Notes under the pieces: model-generated
Databases searched by the model: none
What the model saw: only the letters and a program-made list of their open reading frames with translations
What the model was told of the DNA's origin: nothing
Translations under genes and position numbers: made by a program
NCBI GenBank assembly: GCA_902168205.1
Contig: CABHOK010000006.1
Location: 224,627 to 288,626 of the forward strand
Reading direction: 5' to 3'
Length of the DNA stretch: 64,000 nt
Source of the DNA: an uncultured Chitinophaga sp.
GTDB taxonomy: Bacteria; Bacteroidota; Bacteroidia; Cytophagales; Cyclobacteriaceae
In this document: one piece after another, positions 57,040 through 64,000 of the stretch
Layout: the number at the start of each line of letters is the position of its first letter
Position numbering within the stretch: the first letter of the stretch is position 1

Positions 57040-57606
57040 TTATACCTGAGCTTCCATTCGTCTTTTCGCTTCTATGCACCACAGCAGCTCACCGGTAAAG
57101 ACTTTCGCGCGTTTATCGAGTGCAGCTTTGTCGGCAGGGTTTCCATCGTCATCGAGCAATTCTTTTACTTTGGGCATCGGGAACATGGCTGGCACCGTCC
57201 ACGCACGAATTTTCCAGAGTGAGAACTGTAAGGATGTGATCACTTGCGTGCCACCAAACGAACCATCCGATACGGTAGATATAGCGATCGGCTTACGATG
57301 CCATTCTTTATACAACAAGTCCACTGCATTTTTTATACTGGCCGGATAGCCTCCGTTATACTCGGGCGTAACGATAATGATACCGTCAGACTTTTTGATC
57401 TTATCAGCAAAGTCCAATACCTGTGGCAGCGGATTTTGCTGATGGTCCAGTCGTTCATTGAACAATGGAAACTGGTATTCATTCAAGTCGAGAATCTCAA
57501 CCGTACCGAGGTTGTTCTCCGTGATATACTTTTTAAAATATAGCGCAACCCGATGACTTAACCGACCGGTACGAACACTCGCGGAGATAATGGAAATGTG
57601 TGGCAT
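57040..57606 (-). CDS. NADPH-dependent FMN reductase family protein
   Basis: A 188-residue flavodoxin-like protein. The phosphate loop SASVRTGRLSHRVA and the loop TPEYNGGYPASIKNAVD are those of the FMN_red family, which includes azoreductases and quinone reductases. A later segment, VSDGSFGGTQVI, helps to bind FMN. Substrate not predictable. A terminator lies just before its start, so it is not read from the Gre-like gene. Confidence 0.9.
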   Translation of the reverse strand: MPHISIISASVRTGRLSHRVALYFKKYITENNLGTVEILDLNEYQFPLFNERLDHQQNPLPQVLDFADKIKKSDGIIIVTPEYNGGYPASIKNAVDLLYKEWHRKPIAISTVSDGSFGGTQVITSLQFSLWKIRAWTVPAMFPMPKVKELLDDDGNPADKAALDKRAKVFTGELLWCIEAKRRMEAQV

Positions 57607-57640
57607 ATACTAAATTTACTTCGAGGCATCAATATATATG

Positions 57641-57666
57641 AAAAGAAGTGCCTTTCAAGGCACTTC
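57641..57666 (-). terminator. Rho-independent terminator after the Gre-like gene
   Basis: On the minus strand GAAGTGCCTT pairs with AAGGCACTTC across a 2-base loop and is followed by TTTT. Confidence 0.85.
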
Positions 57667-57671
57667 GACTT

Positions 57672-58124
57672 TTATTCAATACGCTGAATCTCGTACGGCT
57701 TGTTGTTGAATGTAAACGAAGCCTTCACGGCAAGTCCCATTAACTTTACACCAATAGGCGATGCCGTTGAGACAGCAAAAAACGATTCGTTATTTACCTT
57801 CAGCAAACCTGCGCTGATGGAGATATAAAAATTACCCTGGTTGGTTCGTACCAAACATCCGGGGCGCACCACGTCCGTCTGCACCACAGTATCAATCTGT
57901 CCGATGGTCTCTTTCAGTTTAATAGCCTCGGTTAATTGTATACTATATTTTTCCATTTCCAGTTGCATCATAGAACGGCCGGTTTCATACTTATCGCCAA
58001 CACTGCTTTTCGTTTCTTCATCGGCAGAGATCTGTAATGCTGCAATGGCATTACGTGCAGCTTCAATACGTTGATCGGCATAGTCATGGCATAGCGTATG
58101 CAACTTTGATTTAAGTTCGCTCAT
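57672..58124 (-). CDS. GreA/GreB-like transcript-cleavage-factor family protein
   Basis: A 150-residue protein with an N-terminal coiled coil (about 1-75, ADQRIEAARNAIAALQ...) and a C-terminal FKBP-like Gre domain (TNQGNFYISISAGLLKVN, then ASPIGVKLMGLAVKASFTFN). The tip of the coiled coil has an acidic pattern (SADEETKSSVGDKYETG), the part that in GreA reaches the RNA polymerase active site. In this phylum similar proteins are often misnamed '3-oxoacyl-ACP synthase'. It may act on RNA polymerase, but the short length shows it is not a canonical GreA. Confidence 0.75.
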   Translation of the reverse strand: MSELKSKLHTLCHDYADQRIEAARNAIAALQISADEETKSSVGDKYETGRSMMQLEMEKYSIQLTEAIKLKETIGQIDTVVQTDVVRPGCLVRTNQGNFYISISAGLLKVNNESFFAVSTASPIGVKLMGLAVKASFTFNNKPYEIQRIE

Positions 58125-58154
58125 GTAAAAAATAAAAATGTAGTTGTAAAAAAT

Positions 58155-58538
58155 TTAACTCTTGATCGCAGTTACTTCAATCTCAACAAGATATTCCGGA
58201 TCGATCAGTGCACTGATCTCGATCATGGACGTAGCCGGCTTTATGTCTTTGAAGAATTCACCGTGTGCTTTTCCTACTGCCTCCCATTGTGATATATCGG
58301 TAACAAACATACGGGTGCGCACAACATCGCGCATCGTGAACCCCGCCTGTTGCAAAACTTTATCGATCTTCTCCAGGATAAACCTGGTCTGCTTGTAAAA
58401 ATCTCCCTGACCTACTACACCTTGTTCATCGGCCGCAACCGTTCCGGATACTTCAAGATGATTACCAATCAATACGGCACGTGAGTAACCTACTATGTCT
58501 TCCCACTTGGCACCAGAAGAGAAATTTTTTCGTTGCAT
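58155..58538 (-). CDS. RidA family protein
   Basis: A 127-residue YjgF/YER057c/UK114-type protein. RidA hydrolyses reactive enamines/imines from amino acid dehydratases. The ATG at 58538 is chosen over an earlier frame start because it gives the family's normal length and start (MQRKNFSSGAKWEDIVGYSRA). The catalytic arginine is in VVRTRMFVTD and the following PATSMIEIS-DPEYLVEIEV stretch contains the conserved Glu. It is divergent from the ThiF-like gene with a shared promoter region. Confidence 0.92.
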   Translation of the reverse strand: MQRKNFSSGAKWEDIVGYSRAVLIGNHLEVSGTVAADEQGVVGQGDFYKQTRFILEKIDKVLQQAGFTMRDVVRTRMFVTDISQWEAVGKAHGEFFKDIKPATSMIEISALIDPEYLVEIEVTAIKS

Positions 58539-58558
58539 GTATGTGAATCGTATTTTTG
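58528..58558 (+). promoter_or_regulatory. Promoter of the ThiF/MoeB-like gene
   Basis: TTTC (58528-58531, one mismatch to TTTG), 19-base spacer and a perfect TATTTTTG (58551-58558). Transcription would start around 58563-58566, at the ATG itself, so a leaderless mRNA is possible. The -33 part overlaps the RidA start codon. Confidence 0.65.
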
Positions 58559-58564
58559 AAATGA

Positions 58565-59722
58565 ATGAGCAAGTTAACCAACGAAGATCATAAACGGTAT
58601 AGCCGGCACCTTGTGTTGCAGGATTTTGGTACGAAAGGCCAACAAAAACTAAAAGATGCAAAAGTACTCGTTGTCGGTGCCGGGGGACTGGGCTCGCCTG
58701 CCCTGCTCTACCTCGCTGCTGCCGGCATTGGTACGATTGGTATTGTTGATGGTGACACGTTGGATATTTCTAACCTGCAGCGACAAGTGCTTTATACCGA
58801 GGCCGATATAGGGCGATCAAAAGCCCTCGCTGCCATCGATCGGTTAAAGGCGCTTAACAGCGCAATACAACTCCTGGGCTACACCTTCGCGCTGCGTGCC
58901 GAGAACGCGCTCGATGTTATCCGGAACTATGATGTGGTGCTGGATGGCACCGACAACTTCCCGACACGTTACCTGATCAATGATGCATGTGTGCTGCTCG
59001 GTAAACCTTTTGTATACGGATCTATACTTCGGTTTGAAGGACAAGTGGCAGTATTCAATTATAGGGATGCTGCCGGTAACTTCAGTGCCAATTACCGTGA
59101 TCTCTTTCCGCAGCCGCCTGATCCTGCCAGCACTCCGAATTGTGAACAGGCCGGTGTGCTTGGTGTATTGCCGGGCATGATCGGTTGCATGCAGGCCAAT
59201 GAAGTAATCAAGATTGTTACGGGCATTGGTGAACCACTCGCCAACAAACTGTTACTGCTGGACAGCGCTACGCTGGAACAGAATATTATCACGATTGCCG
59301 ACCGGCAAGCCCGCAACTCGATAAAACATTTGGTGGATTATGATGAATTTTGTGGTATAAGTGGCGGGAAAAATAAATCTTTGAACCTTAATTACGAGAA
59401 TACAATGAAAGAAGTAACCGTACAGGAGTTAAAAGAACTCATGGACTCCAAAGCAGATTTTCAGTTGATCGATGTACGTGAACCCCATGAATTCGACATC
59501 TGCAATCTGGGAGGCGAATTGATTCCGCAGGCTGATGTGCCGCATAGCATTGACAGAATTGAAAAAGATAAACAGGTAATTGTTCATTGCCGCAGTGGTG
59601 CGCGCAGTGGTAACATGGTGCAGTGGCTTGAGAAAAATCACGGCTTTACCAATCTCTATAATTTGAAGGGCGGTATTCTTGCGTGGGCGAAGGAGATTGA
59701 TCCGGATATGCCGACTTATTAG
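58565..59722 (+). CDS. ThiF/MoeB family adenylyltransferase with C-terminal rhodanese domain
   Basis: A 385-residue E1-like enzyme. The nucleotide loop is VLVVGAGGLGSPALLYLAAA, the finger NLQRQVLYTEADIG and D-containing GTDNFPTRYLINDA follow, and the CxxC zinc-type sites are altered: catalytic-type cysteine in STPNCEQAGVLG. Residues ~280-385 are a rhodanese domain with the active-site loop VHCRSGARSGN and ending NLKGGILAWA. Such E1-rhodanese fusions activate a sulfur-carrier protein (MoaD, ThiS or Urm1-like) and supply its sulfur. The MogA-like gene 45 kb away is the only possible Moco partner in the window. Exact substrate unknown. Confidence 0.9.
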   Translation: MSKLTNEDHKRYSRHLVLQDFGTKGQQKLKDAKVLVVGAGGLGSPALLYLAAAGIGTIGIVDGDTLDISNLQRQVLYTEADIGRSKALAAIDRLKALNSAIQLLGYTFALRAENALDVIRNYDVVLDGTDNFPTRYLINDACVLLGKPFVYGSILRFEGQVAVFNYRDAAGNFSANYRDLFPQPPDPASTPNCEQAGVLGVLPGMIGCMQANEVIKIVTGIGEPLANKLLLLDSATLEQNIITIADRQARNSIKHLVDYDEFCGISGGKNKSLNLNYENTMKEVTVQELKELMDSKADFQLIDVREPHEFDICNLGGELIPQADVPHSIDRIEKDKQVIVHCRSGARSGNMVQWLEKNHGFTNLYNLKGGILAWAKEIDPDMPTY

Positions 59723-59732
59723 GCTCTGTTTT

Positions 59733-59910
59733 CGTTATCCGTTATAAGTTAATCGTTATACGTCTTTACTAATGATGTGAGCGGTTATGCTATATGTTTA
59801 AATCCCATTGCACAGAGGGGCGCAGAGAAGGCACAAAGTTCACAGAGAGATTTTTCTTCGTGATTTCTTTGTGCCTTCTTCGTGTTCTTAGTGGTCTGGA
59901 TTTATACTTC
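59733..59910. repeat. Composite intergenic repeat, copy 2
   Basis: Directly after the stop codon comes CGTTATCCGTTATAAGTTAA then TCGTTATAC. At 59798-59840 GTTTAAATCCCATTGCACAG, then AGAAGGCACAAAG, and at 59870-59900 CTTTGTGCCTTCTTCGTG then TTCTTAGTGGT form inverted arms around TTCACAGAGAG. Module order and words repeat those of 11397-11530. It occupies the whole 228-base gap before the SUKH gene. Confidence 0.75.
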
Positions 59911-59950
59911 TAGAGTAACGATTAAGGTGTTATATACCCAGCTGTTTTTT

Positions 59951-60391
59951 TTATTTAAAAATACCCCACCAATTTCTAGTCGACTTGCCTTTCCTGTTTT
60001 TCCAATCCTTGTATTCTACTTCTAAATGTTTATTAAGATTATTTTCGGAATACCCTTCTCTCAATGGCTTTGCATCCATTAGACTCAATATCATCTTCTT
60101 GATTGAAAAATTATTCATCTTCCACTCTGACTCTATTACGTCTTGCAAAGTCATCTCATTAAGTTTGACCTCAACTCTCTTCAGGATATTGATACTTTCA
60201 TCCAACCAGTCTTCATAGAGGTCTATCACATTTTTGTCTTTGATTTTTTCAAATCTCCCGTCACAATCAAAAAAAATCAGGTCTCCAAGTTCATAACCGC
60301 TTACAATTAAACATGTTTCCATCCCACAGCCGTAATCGAATAACTTGATGTAGCCAGATATTTCATCAAGATCAACCATATTCAAATCCAT
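59951..60391 (-). CDS. C-terminal part of a split SUKH (SMI1/KNR4) protein
   Basis: A 146-residue frame starting at an ATG but reading like the second half of a SUKH immunity protein: YIKLFDYGCGMETCLIVSG and LGDLIFFDCDGRF, then FLDW-like YEDWLDESINILKRVE. The first half lies directly upstream in another frame. Together they have the usual ~245 residues. SUKH proteins protect against polymorphic toxins; no toxin gene is adjacent. Separate expression is possible because the ATG is two bases from the upstream stop. Confidence 0.7.
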   Translation of the reverse strand: MDLNMVDLDEISGYIKLFDYGCGMETCLIVSGYELGDLIFFDCDGRFEKIKDKNVIDLYEDWLDESINILKRVEVKLNEMTLQDVIESEWKMNNFSIKKMILSLMDAKPLREGYSENNLNKHLEVEYKDWKNRKGKSTRNWWGIFK

Positions 60392-60392
60392 T

Positions 60393-60695
60393 TTAGAACC
60401 TTTCCAAGTTTCTTAGAAGCTTTTCGGTTCCAATATAGGGAGGTGATATATTCTTCAATGTCAAAGGCTCAAGTCCGTAACCGCAGCCGGCACCACCATT
60501 ACCCAAATGTTTTAGAATAGAGCGATATTCAGTTGAAAGAAAAATGTTGTTTTGAGCTTCAATTTGAATTATTTCCTCTTCATTAAGAGTCTGCCCAAGC
60601 TGATATTGATGTGTAGCTGATCCAAAAATTGCAAACTGCTTATCAAGATTACTCAGTTCTCCGAGCTTTTTCTTTATGATGTTAATTCTTTCCAT
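60393..60695 (-). CDS. N-terminal part of a split SUKH (SMI1/KNR4) protein
   Basis: A 100-residue frame holding the first SUKH half: LNEEEIIQIEAQNNIFLSTE, then YRSILKHLGNGGAGCGYGLE, the hallmark GNGGAG. It ends at a TAA immediately followed by the ATG of the other part (sequence TTCTAAAATGG on the minus strand). A single-base shift would join them into one full-length protein. The 117-base gap upstream of it (60696-60812) shows no further gene. Confidence 0.7.
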   Translation of the reverse strand: MERINIIKKKLGELSNLDKQFAIFGSATHQYQLGQTLNEEEIIQIEAQNNIFLSTEYRSILKHLGNGGAGCGYGLEPLTLKNISPPYIGTEKLLRNLERF

Positions 60696-60812
60696 TCAAT
60701 TTCAAATAAATGCTATGTCCGATAAATGATAGCATTGGAGGACGATTTTAAACCTCATACTCGCAAAAGTTAATTCCATTGCGAACTATATATAGCTTAA
60801 TAGTGCTGTTGA

Positions 60813-62438
60813 TTAACGAATAACAACCTTATGAGTAGCCACTTCCCGGTCCCAACGAATACGAAGTATATATAATCCGGAAGCCAGCGATGCAACATTA
60901 AGCGTATACGCAGGATTCTCTTTCGAAAAACTCAGATCACCGGCAAATAGCAATTGTCCTTTCGGAGATATTAACTCGATCTGGCATGATGATACTTCGG
61001 TCGTGCTATAGGGTTTAATAGATAAGGTGTCATCAACCACCGGATTCGGATATACTCGGAATGGATTCTCGCGAAGGCGTTGCAGCAGTGTTTCTACGGT
61101 GAGGTAGTTCGGTATACCATATCCTAATAAATTATCAGGCGTACTTGCCTGCGAACCGGATTGACGAACTATATCCAGCAGTTCTCTATTGGTAAGCGAT
61201 GGGTATTGTTGCCATATACCTGTTACAAGGCTCGTAATGATCGGTGCCGCCAGCGATGTACCCGAAGCAGAACCGACAACGCCACTGGGAAGTATAACAC
61301 TTGTGTTGGAGCCCATGGCTGCTACATCTGGCTTAATAACACCATCAATCGCAGGACTCGGTCCTTTGGAGCTGGATGCTACCCGAACGCCTGTGCTCGT
61401 TACAGATGCTACGGCCAGTACATCTTCTGCATCGGCCGGTGCTGTAATAATTTGCCACGAGCCTGCTCCTTCATTACCGGCACTGCATACTACTACTATA
61501 CCGCGGTCGGCTGCCCATTGTGCGGCACGCGTTATCACAGCAGTCTTTCCGTTCATGGCAGCTTTGGTATAGTCCATCGATGCGTCATCAAACGTATTAT
61601 ACCCTAGTGATGAATTGATCACATCAACCCCTGCACTGTCAGCCATCTCGGCAGCGAACAGCCAGTTATACTCTTCTATTCTATATTCGGTGTTTACATC
61701 TTCAGTAACAAAAAGCTGGTAGCTTGCTTTATAGGCGCCACCGGTATAGGTTCCCTCCTGGTAGGCTGCAATTACCGAGAACACTTCAGCACCATGTTCA
61801 TCGTACTGAAATATATCTTTCGTATTGTATACAAGATCGTGTGATACGGTCAGGTCAATGCGGTTCTCAGCGAAGAGTGGCTGAAAGGGCTCATTTACAT
61901 TCACCCCTTGAAAACCACTGTCAAATATACCTACGATCATTCCTTCACCGCGGTTGCCGTCTGCATGCATATCATCAATGCCTACCATGCCGAGTTGTGT
62001 TTGGGTAATGTCTGCTACTTTCGAGGTGCGCGCGCGGGGGTTGGATTTCTTTCGACCATTGGTCATAAGCTTGGCGTTGGGTGCCACATATTCCACACGC
62101 TCTACAAATGACAAACCTGTTAGCGTTGCTATAAGGGATGCATCGCATTGAACCAAAACACCATTGAGCCACCGTGTTTTATAAAAGACATCCGCTCCGG
62201 CATCTTTCAAGGCCTGTATATAGGCTATATTTACCGGCAGATCCTGCTCGGTAACCGATATACCCTGTTGTTCTCTGCGGCTGATAGCCCGCTGCGACAG
62301 AAATTCAGAAGGATTGGAAATGCTATAGGGCGATGCCGCTTTATCTTTAAAAATTACCACATACCGGTTCGTCTGCCCCCACGCAGTAACACTCACAAGC
62401 ACCAGGCCCACTATATATACTGCTCTACTCCACGCCAT
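60813..62438 (-). CDS. Secreted subtilisin-family (S8) protease with T9SS type A sorting domain
   Basis: A 541-residue serine protease (ATG at 62438; 62459 and 62471 are alternatives) with a signal peptide ending TAWGQ. An I9-type prodomain (~20-120) is followed by the catalytic triad: Asp in MIVGIFDSGFQG, His in DEHGAEVFSV and Ser in SGTSLAAPIITS; oxyanion Asn in VCSAGNEG. The C-terminal ~80 residues are a type A T9SS domain: PFRVYPNPV, then GLYILRI and HKVVIR, the usual PNP-to-KVVI shape. It overlaps the lipoprotein gene by 14 bases, so they are cotranslated. Confidence 0.93.
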   Translation of the reverse strand: MAWSRAVYIVGLVLVSVTAWGQTNRYVVIFKDKAASPYSISNPSEFLSQRAISRREQQGISVTEQDLPVNIAYIQALKDAGADVFYKTRWLNGVLVQCDASLIATLTGLSFVERVEYVAPNAKLMTNGRKKSNPRARTSKVADITQTQLGMVGIDDMHADGNRGEGMIVGIFDSGFQGVNVNEPFQPLFAENRIDLTVSHDLVYNTKDIFQYDEHGAEVFSVIAAYQEGTYTGGAYKASYQLFVTEDVNTEYRIEEYNWLFAAEMADSAGVDVINSSLGYNTFDDASMDYTKAAMNGKTAVITRAAQWAADRGIVVVCSAGNEGAGSWQIITAPADAEDVLAVASVTSTGVRVASSSKGPSPAIDGVIKPDVAAMGSNTSVILPSGVVGSASGTSLAAPIITSLVTGIWQQYPSLTNRELLDIVRQSGSQASTPDNLLGYGIPNYLTVETLLQRLRENPFRVYPNPVVDDTLSIKPYSTTEVSSCQIELISPKGQLLFAGDLSFSKENPAYTLNVASLASGLYILRIRWDREVATHKVVIR

Positions 62439-63123
62439 ACGTTGTAATAGTCTGCTCATAGATGGTACCACTCTCTACTTTCTGCTGGCCCAGACAATCA
62501 TCCTGTGTACAATAATGCAGCTGGGTTGTTTCTTTATAAACGAGGCCTATATCTTTTGCATATACCTCTTTGCGCTGATCGAGAAAAACGATAAAGTCGT
62601 CATTATCATTTTGATTTACCGTGATGCAATCTTCAAACGTCTGGTTGTTATAGGTCTTGGATACTTTCAATTCTTCCAGCGTATATTCATCTTCACCCAA
62701 CGTGTTATAGGCATTACCGTCCCACTCCATATCCTGGCGCACCGGTAATTTCAGTTTTACATAACTCACGTTGCCTTCACTCATAACAACTTCTCGCTCG
62801 TTCTTCCGCACCGACCAAGTGTCCTGGTACGTCCAGTTATCTGCTGCGATGTTACGCCTGCTGCGGTGGATCACGAACATGCTGTCTCCCTCGCTGTTTA
62901 GAAATTTGTCGACCATGGCAACCTTGAGCTGGTACTGTAAAGTTTCGGGTACACTGAGGGTATATATGATCTCGCTCACATCATAAACGAGGTAAGAACC
63001 AGTTTTAAGAGGGAAATACTCGGTACCCGTGCCCGGTGATGTGTCATTATCTGACGAATCGCAGGCGACCACCAGAACGCCCGTGAGGAGGGGTAAAATT
63101 AAAAATCTGAGAAAATGCTTCAC
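62425..63123 (-). CDS. Lipoprotein of unknown function
   Basis: A 232-residue lipoprotein; the lipobox VVAC is at residues 18-21. The rest (KTGSYLVYDVSEIIYTLS..., with strands and a C-terminal pair of cysteines HYCTQDDC) has no family I recognise. It lies directly upstream of the protease gene and overlaps it by 14 bases, which suggests a functional link, for example a substrate-binding or inhibitory partner. Confidence 0.75.
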   Translation of the reverse strand: MKHFLRFLILPLLTGVLVVACDSSDNDTSPGTGTEYFPLKTGSYLVYDVSEIIYTLSVPETLQYQLKVAMVDKFLNSEGDSMFVIHRSRRNIAADNWTYQDTWSVRKNEREVVMSEGNVSYVKLKLPVRQDMEWDGNAYNTLGEDEYTLEELKVSKTYNNQTFEDCITVNQNDNDDFIVFLDQRKEVYAKDIGLVYKETTQLHYCTQDDCLGQQKVESGTIYEQTITTYGVE

Positions 63124-63157
63124 TGATTAACCATTTTTCTTTAAATCCGCGCTCGAA

Positions 63158-63188
63158 TTTGAACGTAAACAGTTCAAAGTTATTTTTT
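63158..63188 (+). promoter_or_regulatory. Promoter of the TrpF-like gene
   Basis: TTTG at 63158-63161, a 19-base spacer, and TATTTTTT at 63181-63188 (one mismatch to TAnnTTTG). The start codon follows 17 bases later, giving a very short leader. Confidence 0.6.
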
Positions 63189-63204
63189 CCAGAGCATTTT
63201 AACT

Positions 63205-63771
63205 ATGGCATTAAAAACATTCGTAAAAGTAGGCAGCATAACCAACCTGAGCGATGCGCGGTATTGCGCAGGCATGGGCGTTGATTTGCTGGGCTTTCGT
63301 GTAATAGAAGGACAAGAGAACTACATTAGTCCAAAATCATTTCAGGAAATACGAGGCTGGGTTACCGGACCGCAGATCGTGGCCGAGGTATATGGTATAA
63401 CGCACGCTGACCAGCTTGTCGCCATTCTTGAGAATTACCGCCCGGATTACCTTGAGTTCGGTAAAAAAGAGTGGCGAGTATTAAAAGATCACATCAGTCT
63501 TCCGTTTATACTTTCCATCGACACAGGCGAAACACTCGCTTCGATTGAAACGGAACCTAATTTTATACTCGTGCATGAGCGCAGCGACCTTGCGCAACTT
63601 GCCAACGACCATGAAATATTGCTCACCGTAGAATCAACGGAAAACATCCAGCGCATCGACCAGCAATATATCCATGGCATCGCGCTCAGCGGCAGCAACG
63701 AAATCAAACCCGGCCTGAAGCAGTACAACGAACTGTCGGAGATACTGGAGTTGCTGGAAGAGGACAATTGA
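63205..63771 (+). CDS. TrpF-like protein lacking the catalytic cysteine
   Basis: A 188-residue TIM-barrel-like protein that follows the phosphoribosylanthranilate isomerase pattern: VKVGSITNLSDARYCAGMGVD at the start and LSGSNEIKPGLKQYNEL at the end (TrpF: SGVExxPGxKD). The normal N-terminus KxCGIT, whose cysteine is the general base, reads KVGSIT here (Gly10), and the GGTGxxFDW loop is missing. The protein is also ~20 residues short. It is therefore probably not an isomerase in tryptophan synthesis. Function unknown. No trp gene lies next to it. Confidence 0.72.
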   Translation: MALKTFVKVGSITNLSDARYCAGMGVDLLGFRVIEGQENYISPKSFQEIRGWVTGPQIVAEVYGITHADQLVAILENYRPDYLEFGKKEWRVLKDHISLPFILSIDTGETLASIETEPNFILVHERSDLAQLANDHEILLTVESTENIQRIDQQYIHGIALSGSNEIKPGLKQYNELSEILELLEEDN

Positions 63772-63873
63772 AATAGTTTGTAAGCTTTGAGTTGCGAGCT
63801 GCGAGAATAAAAGGCTACTGCTGGAAAAAAACTTCTGGCTGCAAGAAAATCTCTCCCATAATTTTACTTGCAT

Positions 63874-64000
63874 TGTCAGTCCCTGAAATAGGTTGACCAC
63901 AAAAGGTTAACTTATGACAAAGCGAATTACATTAGCGAACAGACGTCTTTTTAGCGAAGAATTTAAACAGACAGTCGTTCAAGATTATGAACGTGGCCAG
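63874..64000 (+). mobile_element. Left end of an insertion sequence (IS3-like), partial
   Basis: TGTCAGTCCCTGAAATAGGT followed by TGACC precedes a transposase start codon, as in terminal repeats of IS3-type elements. The rest of the element is beyond the window edge. The exact left end is not determined. Confidence 0.45.
63914..64000 (+). CDS. Transposase (OrfA/HTH-type) N-terminus, partial
   Basis: The first 29 residues (MTKRITLANRRLFSEEFKQ, then TVVQDYERGQ) have the basic start and the FSxEFKxxVVxxY motif of IS3-type OrfA transposases, which carry an HTH after this. The gene runs off the window. Confidence 0.6.
   Translation, partial: MTKRITLANRRLFSEEFKQTVVQDYERGQ

Noticed and set aside
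62425..62471. Start of the protease at 62471 or 62459
   Set aside because: Both are possible, but 62438 opens directly into the signal peptide and gives the shortest overlap with the upstream gene; evidence is weak.

Overview
The window looks like a chromosomal segment of a Bacteroidota bacterium, most likely order Cytophagales. The reasons are two PorP/SprF-type type IX secretion (T9SS) membrane proteins next to giant surface proteins with 'gliding motility-associated' type B C-termini, a subtilase with a type A T9SS tail, PorT-like outer-membrane barrels, a two-gene metH, and promoters of the Bacteroidota form TTTG-N19-TAnnTTTG with few Shine-Dalgarno sequences. GC is intermediate. No rRNA, tRNA or CRISPR array was seen, and the only mobile element is an insertion-sequence end cut by the right edge.

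Left part (1-19 kb): the start of a secreted cadherin/Ig-repeat protein; envelope genes (GT2, GT39 and LtaS-type sulfatase-fold enzymes); YebC; an SDR reductase; an isolated ACMSD-type decarboxylase translationally coupled to an exported TPR/zinc-finger protein; a decayed toxin-antitoxin locus; trhO, a MogA-like gene and an M23 peptidase; and an outer-membrane protein followed by an exported TPR-CHAT protein.

Middle part (19-31 kb): an FtsX/MacB-like permease; a TPR sensor that keeps a histidine-kinase dimerisation domain but has no ATPase domain; then a methionine operon read leftwards (promoter, SAM-I riboswitch, metH N-part, metH C-part, a four-helix-bundle 23S-IVP-type gene, metF). The four-helix gene sits between metH and metF and is bordered by GTGTTTA-rich inverted repeats, so it looks like an inserted cassette. 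Two LVIVD-like lipoproteins and a barrel protein follow.

T9SS block (31-45 kb): Ppx and a PorT-like barrel, then PorP-SPOR fusion, a 1084-residue propeller/PKD type B protein, a 2172-residue SprB-like type B protein and a second PorP/SprF. These form two mirrored carrier-cargo pairs closed by a strong bidirectional terminator.

Right part (45-64 kb): ppk1, gyrB, a leucine-rich-repeat protein, PPK2 (with ppx, a polyphosphate set), a CoA-binding protein, an FAD dehydrogenase, a MORN-like repeat/outer-membrane barrel fusion, serine acetyltransferase, FMN reductase, a Gre-like factor, RidA, a ThiF/MoeB-rhodanese fusion, a split SUKH gene, a T9SS subtilase with a lipoprotein, a degenerate TrpF-like protein and a transposase start.

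The signal that ordinary annotation misses is in the gaps. Several gene 3' ends carry low-complexity, self-complementary 'word' repeats (near 11.4, 24.3/24.8, 29.4, 45.3, 59.7-59.9 and 63.8 kb). Two of them are clear copies of one composite element, and another pair brackets the four-helix-bundle gene. This is the best candidate here for an undescribed repeat or mobile system.
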